Shown piece by piece: positions 25,289-37,536 of a stretch of DNA of 64,000 nt. Every line of letters starts with the position of its first letter. Within the stretch, counting starts at the first letter, position 1. The stretch is from Spinacia oleracea (Eukaryota; Streptophyta; Magnoliopsida; Caryophyllales; Amaranthaceae), in the NCBI RefSeq assembly GCF_020520425.1, contig NC_079487.1, positions 56,396,719-56,460,718 on the forward strand, given 5' to 3'. Made by a program: the position numbers and the translations under genes. The notes under the pieces are model-generated. The model worked only from the letters and a program-made list of their open reading frames with translations, was not told the DNA's origin and made no database searches.

Positions 25289-25769
25289 GTTAGCCCCCAC
25301 TTTGACTGAGTCTTGGAGTAAGACGATGGTCAAAGTATTAGACGGAGTGCGTCGCACAAGCCATGGTGTACGTGACCTGTTTTGCGAGGGTCTCACGAGC
25401 CCCCGAGTGATAACATTTGACTTAAGGGTCATCACTTGAAGTGTCGACATATCCCTCACGTGTCATTGGGATTTGTCAACTGATAGTATAGAAACTTCCT
25501 CACTTTGTCATTCGAAGGATATAAAGATGCGTAGAAACTCCCTCACTTTGTCATTGGGAGTAACTACAGATGTTTTCGAAATTAAAGCTGTAAAGTGTAA
25601 TTGGGCCTGGCCAAGCCGCACGAGGTAAAACGTTTTTAAAGATTCTCATTTTCAGGGCTGGCTAAACGAGAAAACCCCCTTGTTTTTATAGGAAGTAAAA
25701 CGAAGGAAAATCCAGTACCCTTGTTTTTATAGGAAGTAAAACGAAGGAAAATCCAGTAAAAGTTATCGC
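25289..25769 (-). other. Inner Tat 3' untranslated region with short duplications
   Basis: Noncoding sequence next to the polypurine tract. It contains an exact tandem duplication of 41 bp (25677-25717 and 25718-25758) and a looser repeat of AGAAACT(T/C)CCTCACTTTGTC (about 25488 and 25530). No frame longer than a chance ORF is seen. Confidence 0.6.
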
Positions 25770-26300
25770 TGCAGCGACTAAGGACCTGCGCTGTTAGTGA
25801 CGCAGACCCCGCCCGCTGAAGGTGGGCGAGCCTGTCCTCAGAGGGGGACCCCCCGTCCGATAGAAGTGGACGAATCTGTTTGATGTTTTTGAAAATAAGG
25901 ACCTACGCGGTTTGTGACGTAGACCTCGCCCACTGAAGGTGGCGAACCTTGTCCGCTGAGGGTGGACACCCCGTCCGCTGAAGTGGACGAATCTGTTTAA
26001 AAAAAATTTGAAAATAAGGACCTACGCGGTTTGTGACATAGACCCCGCCCGCTGAAGGTGGCGAACCTTGTCCGCTGAGGGTGGACACCCCGTCCGCTGA
26101 AGTGGACGAATCTGTTTTGAAATTTTTTTTTGTTTTTTTTTTTTTTAAATAAGGACCTACGTGGTTTGCGCCGTAGACCCAGCCCACTGAAGGTGGCGAG
26201 CCTATTTTAAATTTGAAGTTTTTATTTCTTTCAAAAACTGAGGACCTGCGCGGCTAGTGACGCAGACCCCGCCCGCTGAGGGTGGGCGAGCCCATTTTGA
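25770..26300 (-). repeat. Tandem repeats in the Tat 3' untranslated region
   Basis: Five degenerate units of about 85-140 bp, each containing AAGGACCT(A/G)CGCGG, GACGTAGACC, CGCCCGCTGAAGGTGG and, in the first three, GTCCGCTGAAGTGGACGAA. Each piece can fold on itself (e.g. GTCCGCTGAAGTGGAC). Poly-A/T spacers separate the units. Tat-lineage 3' untranslated regions are known sites of hypervariable tandem repeats that can seed satellites. Open frames across it arise from the repeat. Confidence 0.85.
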
Positions 26301-29300
26301 TTTTCTTATTTTGCCTATGTAGAAGGGCTTTTGTGATTACAACCTGTTGGTGGGTCGTAATTTTTCCTGATTAGATGTGTCCTATAAGTGGGTCCACATT
26401 GTGTATATTTTTGTTTAACAATATATTTTTTGAGGTATCCAAACATGTCATGACACATGGCGCAGTCCGGGAATGTGATTTAGATCGTGCGCTCCTCGTT
26501 GGAGTCTATTTTTTTTCGCGAGCCCCCAAGCACTGGGGCTCGTCGGTTGTTTTTCGCATCTTGTAATCATGTTTGGGGTCATGCTCGTATGTGCGAGCGA
26601 CCTTTGTAGTGGTGTGCTACTCTTAACAAAGTCGTGAGGTGCGACTTTCAGCAATTTTCAAGTCGAGTGTGTATGGCAGGGCCCACTAGAAGTTAGGGCC
26701 TTTTTTGGGCATGGGTACATTTTTGGCGCCCAAGCCTGGGCGTTGAAATAATTCACGCCCAGGTGGGGCGTTGAAAGTGTTGTTCGGGCTGATCTTTTGA
26801 TGACACAGTTGGCCTCTTGTTCATTCGTTTATTTCACTTGGAAGTTCTATGTATTCTCTTTTCTTTTGTTTTTTTCTTTGTTTTTAGAACGTGATGATTT
26901 TCTTGAGAAGCCGTAGCCAATTGGTGGACTACGGTGCTTGTCGCTTTGGGGCGATTATTTTAAGGAACTATTGCTCTTAAGGTGTACAGTTATTGCAATA
27001 GTCGGGCGAGTCTATATGGCCCGAGGAACATACCTTGAGGTGTAAGAATTTGATCGCTCTTATATTTTTTGAACGTGTTCGTGAATGATGATATGTATGT
27101 GCGAACGAGCGTTCATAGAATGACCGTTGTGTGCGGTCCATTAGTCAGTTTGCTTGAATCATTTTTTTTTTGAGCAATGACTAATTTTGAATAGTTTGCT
27201 TAGAAGCTTGATAGGGTTCAGGCCCATTCATGAAGTGGGCTCAAGCATCGTGCCCTTCTTGATCGTTCAAACATTTGCTTCGGGTTTTTTATTTTTCTAT
27301 GGTCGTTTCGTAGCTTGGAGCCCCCAAGTATGCATGTTGGGATGCTTTCCTTTTGGCGTACGGTTTTTGTTGGTTCTTTCAAGAAAGATGCCTTGGGGTT
27401 CCGCTCGTGTAGGTGCGAGCTATCCTTGTAGTAGGTAATATTTTGCTACCTTCAATCCTTAATGTAGAAGTAGTGTGGCTTGCATTCTGAATTTGAGGCG
27501 ACAAGTAGTCTTTGCCTCTTTTACACATGCTTTTGGTTGTGCCTGCATTAGTGCAATATGCCTTACTCCTTTTTTAGACTTGTACCGTGGGACGGTTGAT
27601 CTTATGGTGCGACGTAGGCTTGTGCGGCCCAACGGCGTATCTTAGAACATTCCTCCAAGTGTTGGGATATAACATTATTATTTTTTGCATTGGAGTACTT
27701 CATCATGCCTCGTTCAGGTGCTCGAACAAGTGTAGCACCTTCTCCGTGGGTTTGCACGGCTTATTACTTCGTTCGATGCGAGGATTCATAGGTGTTTCTT
27801 CCCTTATTTTTATATCTGGAAAAAACTTGGCTAGCAGAAAGATTCAGCGCCCAAGCTGGGGCGTTAAAGATATCGGCGCCCAGCTCTGGGCGTTGAAAAT
27901 GATTCCTGGGCAGAATTTTGACAGTTTTTTTTTTGATTCTTTTTTTTCTTTCGCTTTTGCTTTGGAACGATGTAGACTGTGTAACAGGCGCTTTATAGGG
28001 CGAGTGTTATGTGCAGTGGTTTGATCGGAGTTTTGTTGACTCGCGATTTTCAGTTACCCTTGTTAGTGGGGTGACTTTATATATTCTAAGTAGCGCTTAG
28101 AATTTGGGAGGGGTTGTAGCCATTCTAAGGTTCGTTTTGCACGATTAAAACTTAGGATTGAGCACCTATGACATATGTATAGCCTTAGCGTCGAGAATTT
28201 GCGATAAAATCGTCATTTCGAGCATTTTTAGAGTGTTTTTCTCAAGCCCCCAATTGTAGCTACAGGATTGGCTTGGTGCTATAATGCTTTGCATACGTCT
28301 TTATGCATTCATGGTGACAGGGATCATGAATAGTTTGAACCAGACTCGTTTAGTGCGAGGTACGTTCGAGTAGTAATTTTGCTGCTTCTCTTGTAAATGT
28401 CGTATTGTGCGACATTGCCATGGTCACGGTAGTCACATGTTGAAGTGTGCCTTGACCAAAAACTGGGTGCCTTTCTTTACCCATAATCATATTTGGAAAT
28501 CTTTTGACTCACTTGCAACATCGAGATAAACGCATACTTAGCTTAAACCAACGACACTTTATTATGTTCGAAGAAGTCTTTAAAAATTATTTGGAAATTA
28601 TTTAAAATCCGAGTCCTATTATGTACAATCCGAGGTGTCCTAAGTAGGTTGACTTATAGAAGGGTTCGTACAGGATTACATGAGTGAACCAAAAAACTGT
28701 TACGATTTTTGGAATGCTGTCTAAGGATTTGCTGGAGGCCAGGGTGCAGGCGTCAAGATATACTTGTGCCCGTTTGGCATAGGCCATCTTTTCCAGAATT
28801 GCGGGAATATAAACCGTTTTCAAATTGACTTAGATTTACTTGGTGTATGTCTGCACAAAAGGTCAAGCTATACTTAGTTCTTTCCCTAGCTCTTTCATTT
28901 CAATTTTTTTAGCCCCCAGTTGCTATTATGTCTTCCCTTTAATGATACTTTTAGATTTCGATTTTAGATGCCTGTGTCATATGACTGAGTAGGGTGAGCC
29001 TTGGTTAAGTGCCAAGTCCTATTGACAATGTCTGATTTTTTTCTTTTTTCAAAGGGGATTAGCAAGCATTTGAATTACCATGAACGGGTGCCCTGAGTTC
29101 GAAGGAACGATGGGGCGATGCCGTAGAACAATCCTCTTTATTGCAAGCTTACTGCCTTTACTACTTGTTGGCGATCATGACTGTGTCTAGTGGTGAAAGA
29201 AGGTCTTTAAGCGAACGACTATGTCTAGTGGTGAAAGAAGGTCTCTAGGGAGGGTCAAGTCAAGTACTTTAGAGGTCATGGACGCTTGCGCTAGCCCCCA

Positions 29301-31819
29301 TTCAATTGAGGCAAAGCGATCTTCTGAGTCTTGGCTAAGCGCCTAGGAGTGTGAGAGCTCCTTCTGGCAAGGGTACGTGCCCTTATTATTTTTCGATGTG
29401 TGCTCATTAATTTTGGCATCTTGATGACTTGGATTCTTCCTTTGACCTAAATTTTTCTTTCGACTTGGATTGCAAGTAATTAAATTTCAATAAGGGACTT
29501 CTATTTTTTATTCTTGTTTTTCTATAGGCTTTAAGATTTTTGTAAATTGGTTGGACCGAATCATGGATTGCCTACGTATCCGCCTTAAATAGATTTAATT
29601 TGGAATCAGGTCTTGCGTAGTTCTTAGCCTAGAAAATGGTTTCTTAGAATGTCGATTTTAAACAAGTACGTTCCGAGGTGGAAACGTATCATTTGAAATG
29701 GTAGAATAAGTGAAGTTTTATTATTATTTTAATCTTCTGCCTTGCCGTAGGCCAAAAATTTGTTTTATATATTTTTTGAGGTACATGTGTTTTTTTTTGG
29801 TGGTACGTATGTCTGAATACGTGTTGTACCCCCCCCCCCCCCAAGTGTTCGTTATTTTTCCGTGTATGTGCGGATAAAATGACGAGCACTTCTGGACAAT
29901 ATTTGGCGAGCAGAGAGAATCAGCTGTGGGCGCTGAAAATTATTTCTGACCGGATCTTTTTGGTGCGCTAAATGCTTCTTTTCTTTTTAGACTAACTTTA
30001 GAGGCGCTTTGCAAAGTTTCTTTTTTATTATTCACATTTTTTATTTTTACGTTGAGCGTAGAATGTACTCTTCATTTGTCTCTTTTTTATTTGTGACTCA
30101 AGACGGCTTGAAAGATGGGTTGAATGAGATAGGATAAGTTGTATAGGTATTAGTCGAGCATGAGGATTACATCAACCAAGGCCAATGAGTAGCATGGGGA
30201 CGGCTCAAGCGTATATCAACAGGAAGTATCCAAACAAGTTATATAGTCATTATGCTAATGGTGGTGTAAGAGCAGGTTTGGACTTTGGAAATGATGGGCA
30301 TGACACACGTGTCAATGGCCGTGCGCGGTTTGCGGTTGATAACAAGTTCAAAACAAGAGTTGAGGTAAAGGTTTCTTGGGTTATGGCAATGAGAGCATGT
30401 ATGGGTTAAGTGAGCTGAACAGGGACCCCAGAGAGAAGGTGTCTAAGAGCATAAGGATTGGAAAGGGTAGACATTGTAGAATTTTATGATTTGGATTGAT
30501 TGACTCAATTCTTTTCCTTCGTTTACTTAGGTAAATGTTGCACTACGGGATAAGTATTCCATGGCTTGCTCTTTTCGCTCTCCCTTTTCTCTTTCTATCT
30601 TTTCTTTCTTTTTGCTTGGGATTCCTCCCCAACATAAATTCTTCAATTTTTAATTTGGGCTAAAAGGTTGATGGTTGTGGTCTTTGAGTCACGAGGCGAG
30701 GCTGAGTGAGCCTCGTTTGGTAGGCCTATAGTGGACCTTTAATTTTAGTAGGCCTAGGGTGGACCTTTAAATTGTCTTACTTTGCAAGCGTATTTAGTCG
30801 TTTCTTAAAATATGCAAATAGCGTAGATTCAAAATGTTGTTTTTACCTTATTGAATTTTAACGAAAGAATTACATCGAAAATAATAATTTTTTGCTTCTT
30901 TTCAGATTCCAGTTTCTGGGATTTAATTGGAAGTTGTTATTTAAACTCAAACTTTTATTAATCTTTCTAATTATAACCCGTGTATGAATACAAGGAGGCG
31001 GCCTAGACTCAAAATAATGACATGGCGTAAGCCTATAATACTTGACCAAGCGACTCTCAGACTTAGGCTAATTGGACCATAACTTTCGTTGGTTGACACT
31101 TTAGATTTTAACCCTTGGGTGTTCATTTGTCATGTGCCATTTTGCTTAATGTTGGCAAGGTAGTTAATTGGGGAGATCGAATTTTTATTTTTTGCAAGAC
31201 TAAAATCATTAGTGCGGCTTCTCTCTTAGTGTGTATTGCTTTACCCCAATGGTGGCCCTATTGGTATGTCGATTTGGGTATTTTCATGGTTGGTCATGTT
31301 GCATTCATGGAAAATCTTTTAGTCCATACTTAATAGTATTTCAAGGAGTGAGTGACTCGAGAGGACTATGATAGTCGTGACCCAATGTGATTATAAGCCT
31401 TGAGGCCATTAATTTTTTCTTTGCTAATGGTGTTGACACCTTAGGTTCACTTTGGGGGTTGTGCGACTATGGGGGAATGATTTTCAGAATGTGACCATTT
31501 CCATTTTGCAAATAATATATTCTTTTTATTGGTGAGAGAGTATTGAGGCCGTAGACTCTTAGCAAGAGATGACAATTACATATGGGTGCGTATTGATTTA
31601 AATGTTAGGAGGGGAGACTCAATATGGTTTAACCTTTTAGCTTGCAGAACAACACCAAGTATTAGGACTGATTCTATGAATAAGACAACTAAGACTTAGG
31701 ATTTAGATTGTACTTCGGCATAGCCTAGTCTAGACTCGAATTTATTTATTTTCTATTTGAACATTTATTTTTTTCTTGAAGACTTTATTCGAACATTATT
31801 TTTTTTTGAATACTTCGCC
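26301..31819 (-). other. Inner Tat untranslated/decayed internal sequence
   Basis: About 5.5 kb without a recognisable protein. It has three palindromic modules (26721-26778, 27842-27900, and a half copy at 29911-29940), repeated AGCCCCCAAG segments (about 26520 and 27320), a tandem TGTCTAGTGGTGAAAGAAGG duplication (about 29185 and 29221) and a 14-C run at 29829-29842 followed by AAGTGTTCG. That last feature matches outer sequence at 38081-38102, so some of this corresponds to the outer region between the PMD gene and pol. Short frames here lack any domain signature. Confidence 0.6.
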
Positions 31820-32895
31820 CATGTGACATTCATAATTATTAGCATGTTCGGTTTTTAGTGCCGAGCATTGTCGTCGTAGGAGGCCTAACAACGACGCAAA
31901 GAGTTATTAATTTTTTATGAGTCGCTTTTAGAATCGAGTGCTTTTTCATACGCCCTCGTAGCAATTGTTTTTACGAAAAGTTGTTTTTTTTTTTGCTACG
32001 TATTTTCTTCATGCGTGGGCACCGAGGCTGCTGTGCCTGACCAAAAGGCCAGGCAGCAACTTCAGCGCCCAGCGTAGGGCGTGAGAAATATTGGCGCCCA
32101 GCCAGGGGCGCTGAAAATGCGTCCCTGACTGGTACTCGTTTTCTGTCTTCTGTTTATGCGACTTCGACTTGCGTGCTTGCCTAATAACGTCCTTTACACG
32201 TAACAGCGTTTGTGGGATTCTTTACAGGCCATCCCGAGCGTCGCTTATTTTTGTGGCGATCATTCGGGTTTGCAGAACACGTATTTTTGTGTAACTCTTT
32301 GGCCAATTGGTTTATGAATGTTTGGGCAGTTTTTAAGGTCGTTGGTTTTCTAGGATAGTTTGTCACACACAATCACATATTTCGCTACACATAACTACAA
32401 TACAAACATGGATTTGAAAATTAAATATGTCACGTAGTTTATGATAGGCTTCTATGGGTAGTTTATTTGCGCCTGGCTTGGTACCGCTTCTATCGTAGAT
32501 CCAACACATGCCCCGGTCGAGGTAGTGTCTTCAACAGACGAATTTCGCTCAAGAGGCCAACCCGTAAGTGCAAGCCAAGGGGGCATGCAGGCGAGAGGGA
32601 CCTAATGGGCGAGCGATTGGGTTCGGGATAGGTGTACTACCTCCACAAGTACCAAGTGGGAAACATGCGCGGCGTATGCACCCCCCTATTGGCGAAAAAA
32701 GGTATCCTTAGTCCCAACCCCCGAGGGAGTCGAGATTCGTTATGATGTTCTGCCCGTTCAAATTAATATGCTGATTTTCAGGTCGTCCCAACTTGATGGG
32801 GAAATAAACGCGGGGTAGGATCGTTTCACCCTTCGGCTATTTTGATTAACTACAAGCACGAGTATTTCCTTCACTATCCCCAGTGGAGTCGCCAC
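31820..32895 (-). other. Inner Tat 5' leader with primer-binding site
   Basis: Homologous throughout to the outer leader (42488-43565), from ATGTGACATTCATAATTATT to the LTR junction. It contains a palindromic module at 32061-32119. The primer-binding site on the minus strand is TGGCGACTCCACTGGGGA (32894 down to 32877), one base from the LTR end. This is the tRNA-Arg-type site known from Ogre/Tat elements. Confidence 0.8.
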
Positions 32896-34358
32896 TGTGA
32901 GGGGGTCGAAAAAAGCGCGAGGCTAATGCGTGACCTGTCCCTCGTGGGTGTGACGATTATTTTTATTCAATCAAGTGTAATTGGATTTCCTGTGAGTATA
33001 CACCCAATTGACTAGTAATATAGGAGTCGCCATTCAGTTTTTAACGACAATGAGAAAAACTGACAAAACCCGGTTATCGTGACATAAAGGGAGTGCAATT
33101 ATGTTTGACCACGACGGCCGTAGGTTCCCTTGTGATCCCTGGTGTGGGAATCTCTCAATATACACCCGCAAGGTAGAGATTGAGGGTTCGGGGGACTGTA
33201 ACTACCGAGAGGAGTAATTCGCTCGTCGATAACTCCAGAGGCAGGATATCCTTACTAGCTCAGCATAAATAATTGAAGGGACATGCGTTACCTATCAAAC
33301 TAATCTGAATTGATTTTAGCAATATGCAGCATATAATACTAATTCGATCGTGATTATCTGATTTAAATAGCATTAAGGGACCTAGCATGATAATCCGATT
33401 TCCCAAAAATATTATAATTGTTAGGCGTGATAGAACAATCATATTAGGTTAGTTTAAAAGTTCATAAAAAGGGCGAGGAAAGCAGTTAAATCATCAAAAA
33501 GGGACACATTACGACGCACCCTTGAGAGGTGCGTCAGGGTTCTCAGAAAAGTAACCACTTTGACTTTGCTATTTCTCCTTTTTATTTAACGAATCTCGAT
33601 TATGGGACAGGATACATTCTGTTCGATTTATGGATCGATTGCGACAGAACGCGTGAACAGTTTCGCAGCGGGAGGCTTAGGCTAAGGGGTTTAGAGTCAA
33701 TACTCAGAATATATTATGTGTTGTTGTGTCTTGTTTCACGTCGAAACTAGGGGTCTATTTATAGGGAAGAGTTCGTGGAAAGATAGAATTGCAGAGTTCT
33801 AATCCACAAAGAATTAGGAAAAGGAACGTACCCAGGTATTTTCAGCGCCCAGGCCTGGGCGCCGAAGATTTCGGCGCCCAGAGCCAGGCGTTGAAAATAG
33901 GGTCTGCGCAGTTTTTCGTTTAGTCAGATTCGGATTCTAAAATCCGTAGAGTTTGAGATTAATTTGAGTCTTTTAGCGCGTATCAATTTGTGACGGAATG
34001 CGTCTAGCCCGTTACGAACTCTAGGCTCGTTAGGATTTTAATTAATACGTAACTCTTATTTCCGAATCCTATTAGGAATAGGATTCTCGCGGTTTTCTAT
34101 CTCATTTAGGATTTATGTTGGAATGCAACACCTAATTCTGACAGGTTTCTATCTTTTATGATTTGCCACTTTTAGAAGCTACCTTTTACGGCAGTTACTA
34201 TTTTTAGCAGGTTTCCATAAATAGCAGGTTTCGGGTAAAATAAAATGGGGAATCGAGATTCGTTTATTTTATAGGAGATGCGTTGTCAAGTGGAGTTTTT
34301 ATGCTTTCATCATCGAACCTTTCCCTTGCGGGAATGGGGACAAAAGTAGGTGTCTACA
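32896..34358 (-). repeat. Inner Tat 5' LTR (LTR C)
   Basis: 1,463 bp, TGTGAGGGGG...GTGTCTACA. It keeps the 76-bp segment missing from LTR A, an intact minus-strand TATA (complement of CTATTTATAG, 33755-33764) and the palindromic module at 33838-33899. Its right neighbour is outer-element sequence rather than a polypurine tract, so it is the outer edge of the inner insertion. Confidence 0.9.
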
Positions 34359-35259
34359 GTGGGTCGCAATATTTCCTGATCAGGTGTGTCATATAAGTGG
34401 GTCCACGCTGTGTATATTTTTAACGATATTGCAAAATACCGTTCTTGGGAAAGAAATATCAAGATAACAGATAATTTACACAAAATAGGGAAGTGCGCGT
34501 GCCCGACAGCGAATATTCGCTGTCTGGGAAGCATTTTCAGCGCCCAGCTCTGGGTGCGAGAATTTCTAACGCCCAGAGCTGGGCGTTGAAAATGCGAAGG
34601 GGAGACGGGTCTTTAAATTTGCGGACCGTCTCCTTCCTTTCCCATTTCCACCATTTTCGCTCAAGCTCCTCACCTCTTTCAACTGATTCCTTGCTCGTTT
34701 CTTCACTTTTCTTTACGAATTCTACTCCAAATCACTTCCTAATCTTCCCAATGTAAGTAATTTTCAGTAATTTTGAGCTTTTTTGTCAATTTCAGTATTT
34801 TTGTCAAGTATTTTTATGCATGAAATTGATTTGGGGGTTTTTGATTTTGTGCCCCTTTCCTTCAATTAGATAGTTGGAAATGTTCCACATAACATGTTAA
34901 TTAGTTTGTGCATGTCAATTTTCGCAAGTATGTTGATTCTTGTTGATTTTGGGCATTTTTGTGCTAGCCCCCAAGTATACCTACGACTCTAGTCTTTTCT
35001 TGCAATGTAGGTGTTTTTGGTATATTTCTTGCGTTCCTCATAATACATGAATGACAAATTATGGAAGAATTTTCATTTTGTTGGAGTTAATTAAAAAATT
35101 TCACTTAGGGAATTTTTTTGCTCGATATGAACTTAGTATCATGTCTTAGGGAACGAAAATTGTATGACTCCATTTTATGAGCGGAATGCACTCCTTTAGT
35201 GATTGGTGTGAGTGCCTGTTTTGTTAAAGGTATAATGCCTTATTGTACTATTGATCAGC
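34359..35259 (+). promoter_or_regulatory. Upstream region, leader and 5'-UTR intron of the antisense PMD gene
   Basis: Contains a perfect 20-bp palindrome GACAGCGAATATTCGCTGTC (34505-34524) and a palindromic module (34533-34593), then a CT-rich leader-like stretch (34620-34752) ending in a strong donor AAT/GTAAGT at 34753. A T-rich intron follows to the acceptor GATCAG at 35258, immediately before CATGCC with the ATG at 35260. A spliced 5' UTR for the gene is inferred from these signals. No TATA box is evident. Confidence 0.45.
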
Positions 35260-37536
35260 ATGCCTGACGAGTCGTCACCTCCTTCTGGTGGCCACGAGGA
35301 GCGTGGCATGATGCGTCAGTCTACTGGCGTGGGTCCCCTATGGGTGGGTCCTGAGCTCTATGACGGTCGTGATCTGCACTACGACCTAGAGCACCATGTG
35401 ACTTCCCGCCTTCACGCGAGGAGAGAGACTACGGTTCGCGGCTACGGCGCAGCGACGAGTGAGACCGTTTTTAGTTTCCTGAGCTCGGACGCCCAGGCTT
35501 TGGTGAGGGCGAGCTCACTGTTTCCGGTGGTCGAGACCTTCTGGGAGATACTTCGGCTTAACATCTCCCTGTCCTTTCTGCGGTCGTTCATGAGGTGGTG
35601 GTGGGATACCACCAACACCTTCCATTTTCCTTGGGGTGAGATGACGATCACTCCCGAGGACTTCACGGCTTTGACGGGCTTGACCTTTACAGGGAACCCC
35701 GTTCGTCTGAGGTCGGATGGCCCACTGCCGACTGTTGCTGAGGGTACCAGGCTCCTGGGCTCGTGGATGGGCAGGAGATTGCCTTCGTACCAGCCCCGTG
35801 GGATACCTTTCGCTGACCTGATGTGGGCCTTGGAGCATGGGGTAGAGGAGTCGCCTTCGAGTCAGGCTCGGCTGTTCTACCTCCATTTTATTACTTCCAC
35901 TTTTCTATCGGGTCCGACTGACACCTTTGACCCGAGGTGGATAGGCATGGTGGAGGACGTGTCTACACTGGGTGACTATTGCTGGGGCGATTTGGGCTAT
36001 GCGACGCTCGTCGGCCAGATGAGTTTGCCGGTGCGCGACTCGGACCCGAGTAGACGTCACTTTGTCATTACATTAGCGGGAGTGCCGCGTTTGATCGAGG
36101 TATGCGCCTAGACTTTCTTTTATTTTCTCGCTTTTACCGGGCCTCTTTTTTTTGATGTTTTATTGTCTTTTCCTTTTGTAGTTGTGGGCCTTTGAGCACT
36201 TACCTTGGCTGGCTCCCCGAAAGGGGCAGATGCCTTTGGAGTACCCTGCCGGTCGTCGTTGGGGTTGGAAGAAGAAGCTGACAGTGCGTCCACCGCCCGA
36301 TACCGTGTGGGATCTCATTCGAGACGGGAACCCTGAGCATGTGCAGAATCTTATCCTTTATCTCGTATTTCGTCATTCTTTTTATTTTCTATGTGCGAGA
36401 TCTGACCGTGTTTGTACAAAAACAGGTGGTTTGGACCCCATGGCTCTCTTTTAGGGGTACTTATGCTTCGGTCAGGTATAGTCATGCCCTGAGCCAGATG
36501 CGGGTCTTGTTCGTCGGCCGCCAGGACCCTGTCTGGTACCTGGGAGAGCGGGTACGTATGTAGACGGTCGGGGCTTTTTCGGTGCCTAGGCCTCCGCCTG
36601 CGACCATGCTGTCTACTCGTTCGATAGGCGAGTCGTGGAGGGTCCACTCGAGGACTGGCGTGCCGGCGACGGAGTTGGTGATAGAGGGAACTAGCTATCA
36701 TCAGTTTATCCAGGATTCTCTTCGTCTCCCGGAGCCTGGCGCTGTAAGTTGCCCTCTCTTTTCGTATAGATTTTAGTGTTTTCATGCTCGTGCTCATGTG
36801 TTTATGTTTACTGTGTTTTGTGCAAGAGTGTCCTGACCCTTCGTTGGGGGGATGGGTGCTTCCCAATGCTCGGATCTCGTATACCGGAGAGAGTGGATCC
36901 GAGATTGTGGAGACTTTCCCGGAAGACCGGGTTTTCCATGCTCCGCTCCCTGAGGGAGTATAGGCGGTATGCACGTTTTATTTGTGCACTCTTCTTATAT
37001 CTTTCTTTTTTTTCTTTTGTTACTAACATTCCTGTTTCAGGTTCCGGCCCGCACGGCCAACGCGATGGTGGGGGTGATCAACCGGTTGAAGTCCGCGTTG
37101 GTTCGGGCCCGATCTGCACTTTCTTGCAGGAGCCCCCACTCTACTCGGGTAATGTGCCCTCTTTTTTCTTTTGACCTGTACCTTTTGTTTGGCTTTCTGT
37201 TACTCACCCTCTTTTTGTCTTTTCTTGTAGACGAGTGCTGGACGAGCCTGGGCCGACGACGCGGGTCCCTCGGGCGGGGGACACGATCGTGAGAGAGAGA
37301 GGGCACGGCACTCGCCCCTACGGCATCGTCGTTCCGACGCGGGGGTGAGTTCTTCCGGGGAGAGGTCCGAGCCGGAGCGTAAGCGACGTTCTGTGTCGGT
37401 GGCCCGAGAGCCTAGCCCCGAGTTGCAGTCACAGCCTCATTTTTGGGGTGATTCTGGCTGGGGGTCCTCGTACCACGGGGGGTGGAGTGGATGGACCGGC
37501 GAGGCTTGGAGACATGAAGTCGATGACGAGTCTTAG
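35260..37536 (+). pseudogene. Plant Mobile Domain (MAIN-like/PP7-long-form-like) gene, antisense in the Tat element
   Basis: Six exons with GT-AG introns of about 75-85 bp: 35260-36099, 36182-36340, 36426-36743, 36827 to about 36966, 37041-37148, 37231-37536, about 620 codons. Exon 1 has typical PMD sequence: FWEILRLNISLSFLRSFMRW, TFHFPWGEMTITPEDFTALT, LTGLTFTGNPV. Exon 2 has LWAFEHLPWLAP and exon 3 VVWTPWLSF. The last exons are Ser/Arg/Gly-rich. PMD proteins (MAIN, MAIL1) act with the phosphatase PP7L in gene expression and TE silencing in Arabidopsis, and PMD frames are known in Tat-type elements. One in-frame TAG (36561-36563) and a suspected one-base loss at the exon 4 donor (about 36967) mark it as damaged. 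It converges with pol, ending 850 bp from the pol terminus. Confidence 0.85.

Larger units (their letters stand above)
23838..34358 (-). mobile_element. Inner pol-less Tat element (nested)
   Basis: The LTRs at 23838-25288 and 32896-34358 share features absent from the outer pair (AGCGCGAGG, GACGATTATTTTTATTC). The right one is the 5' LTR with a primer-binding site to its left, the left one the 3' LTR with a polypurine tract to its right. The 7.6-kb internal region has no gag, RT or integrase frame; it consists of a 3' tandem-repeat block, long untranslated sequence and a leader homologous to that of the outer element. To the right of its 5' LTR the outer element resumes (GTGGGTCGCAATATTTCC), homologous to inner 26351, so it entered the 3' untranslated region of its relative. 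The left target duplication was deleted. Confidence 0.8.

Noticed and set aside
25770..26300. CRISPR-like repeat array
   Set aside because: Units are long, degenerate and directly adjacent, in a eukaryotic retrotransposon; no spacers of constant length or cas genes.
27187..28024. 83- and 145-codon frames in the inner Tat element
   Set aside because: They pass through untranslated sequence and a palindromic module; no retrotransposon or PMD motif.
32896..34358. LTR C as shared middle LTR of two tandem Tat elements
   Set aside because: No polypurine tract on its right side, and LTR base differences and the GAATG flanks fit nesting better.
35442..35886. Minus-strand frames opposite PMD exon 1
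   Set aside because: Antisense shadows of a GC-rich coding exon.
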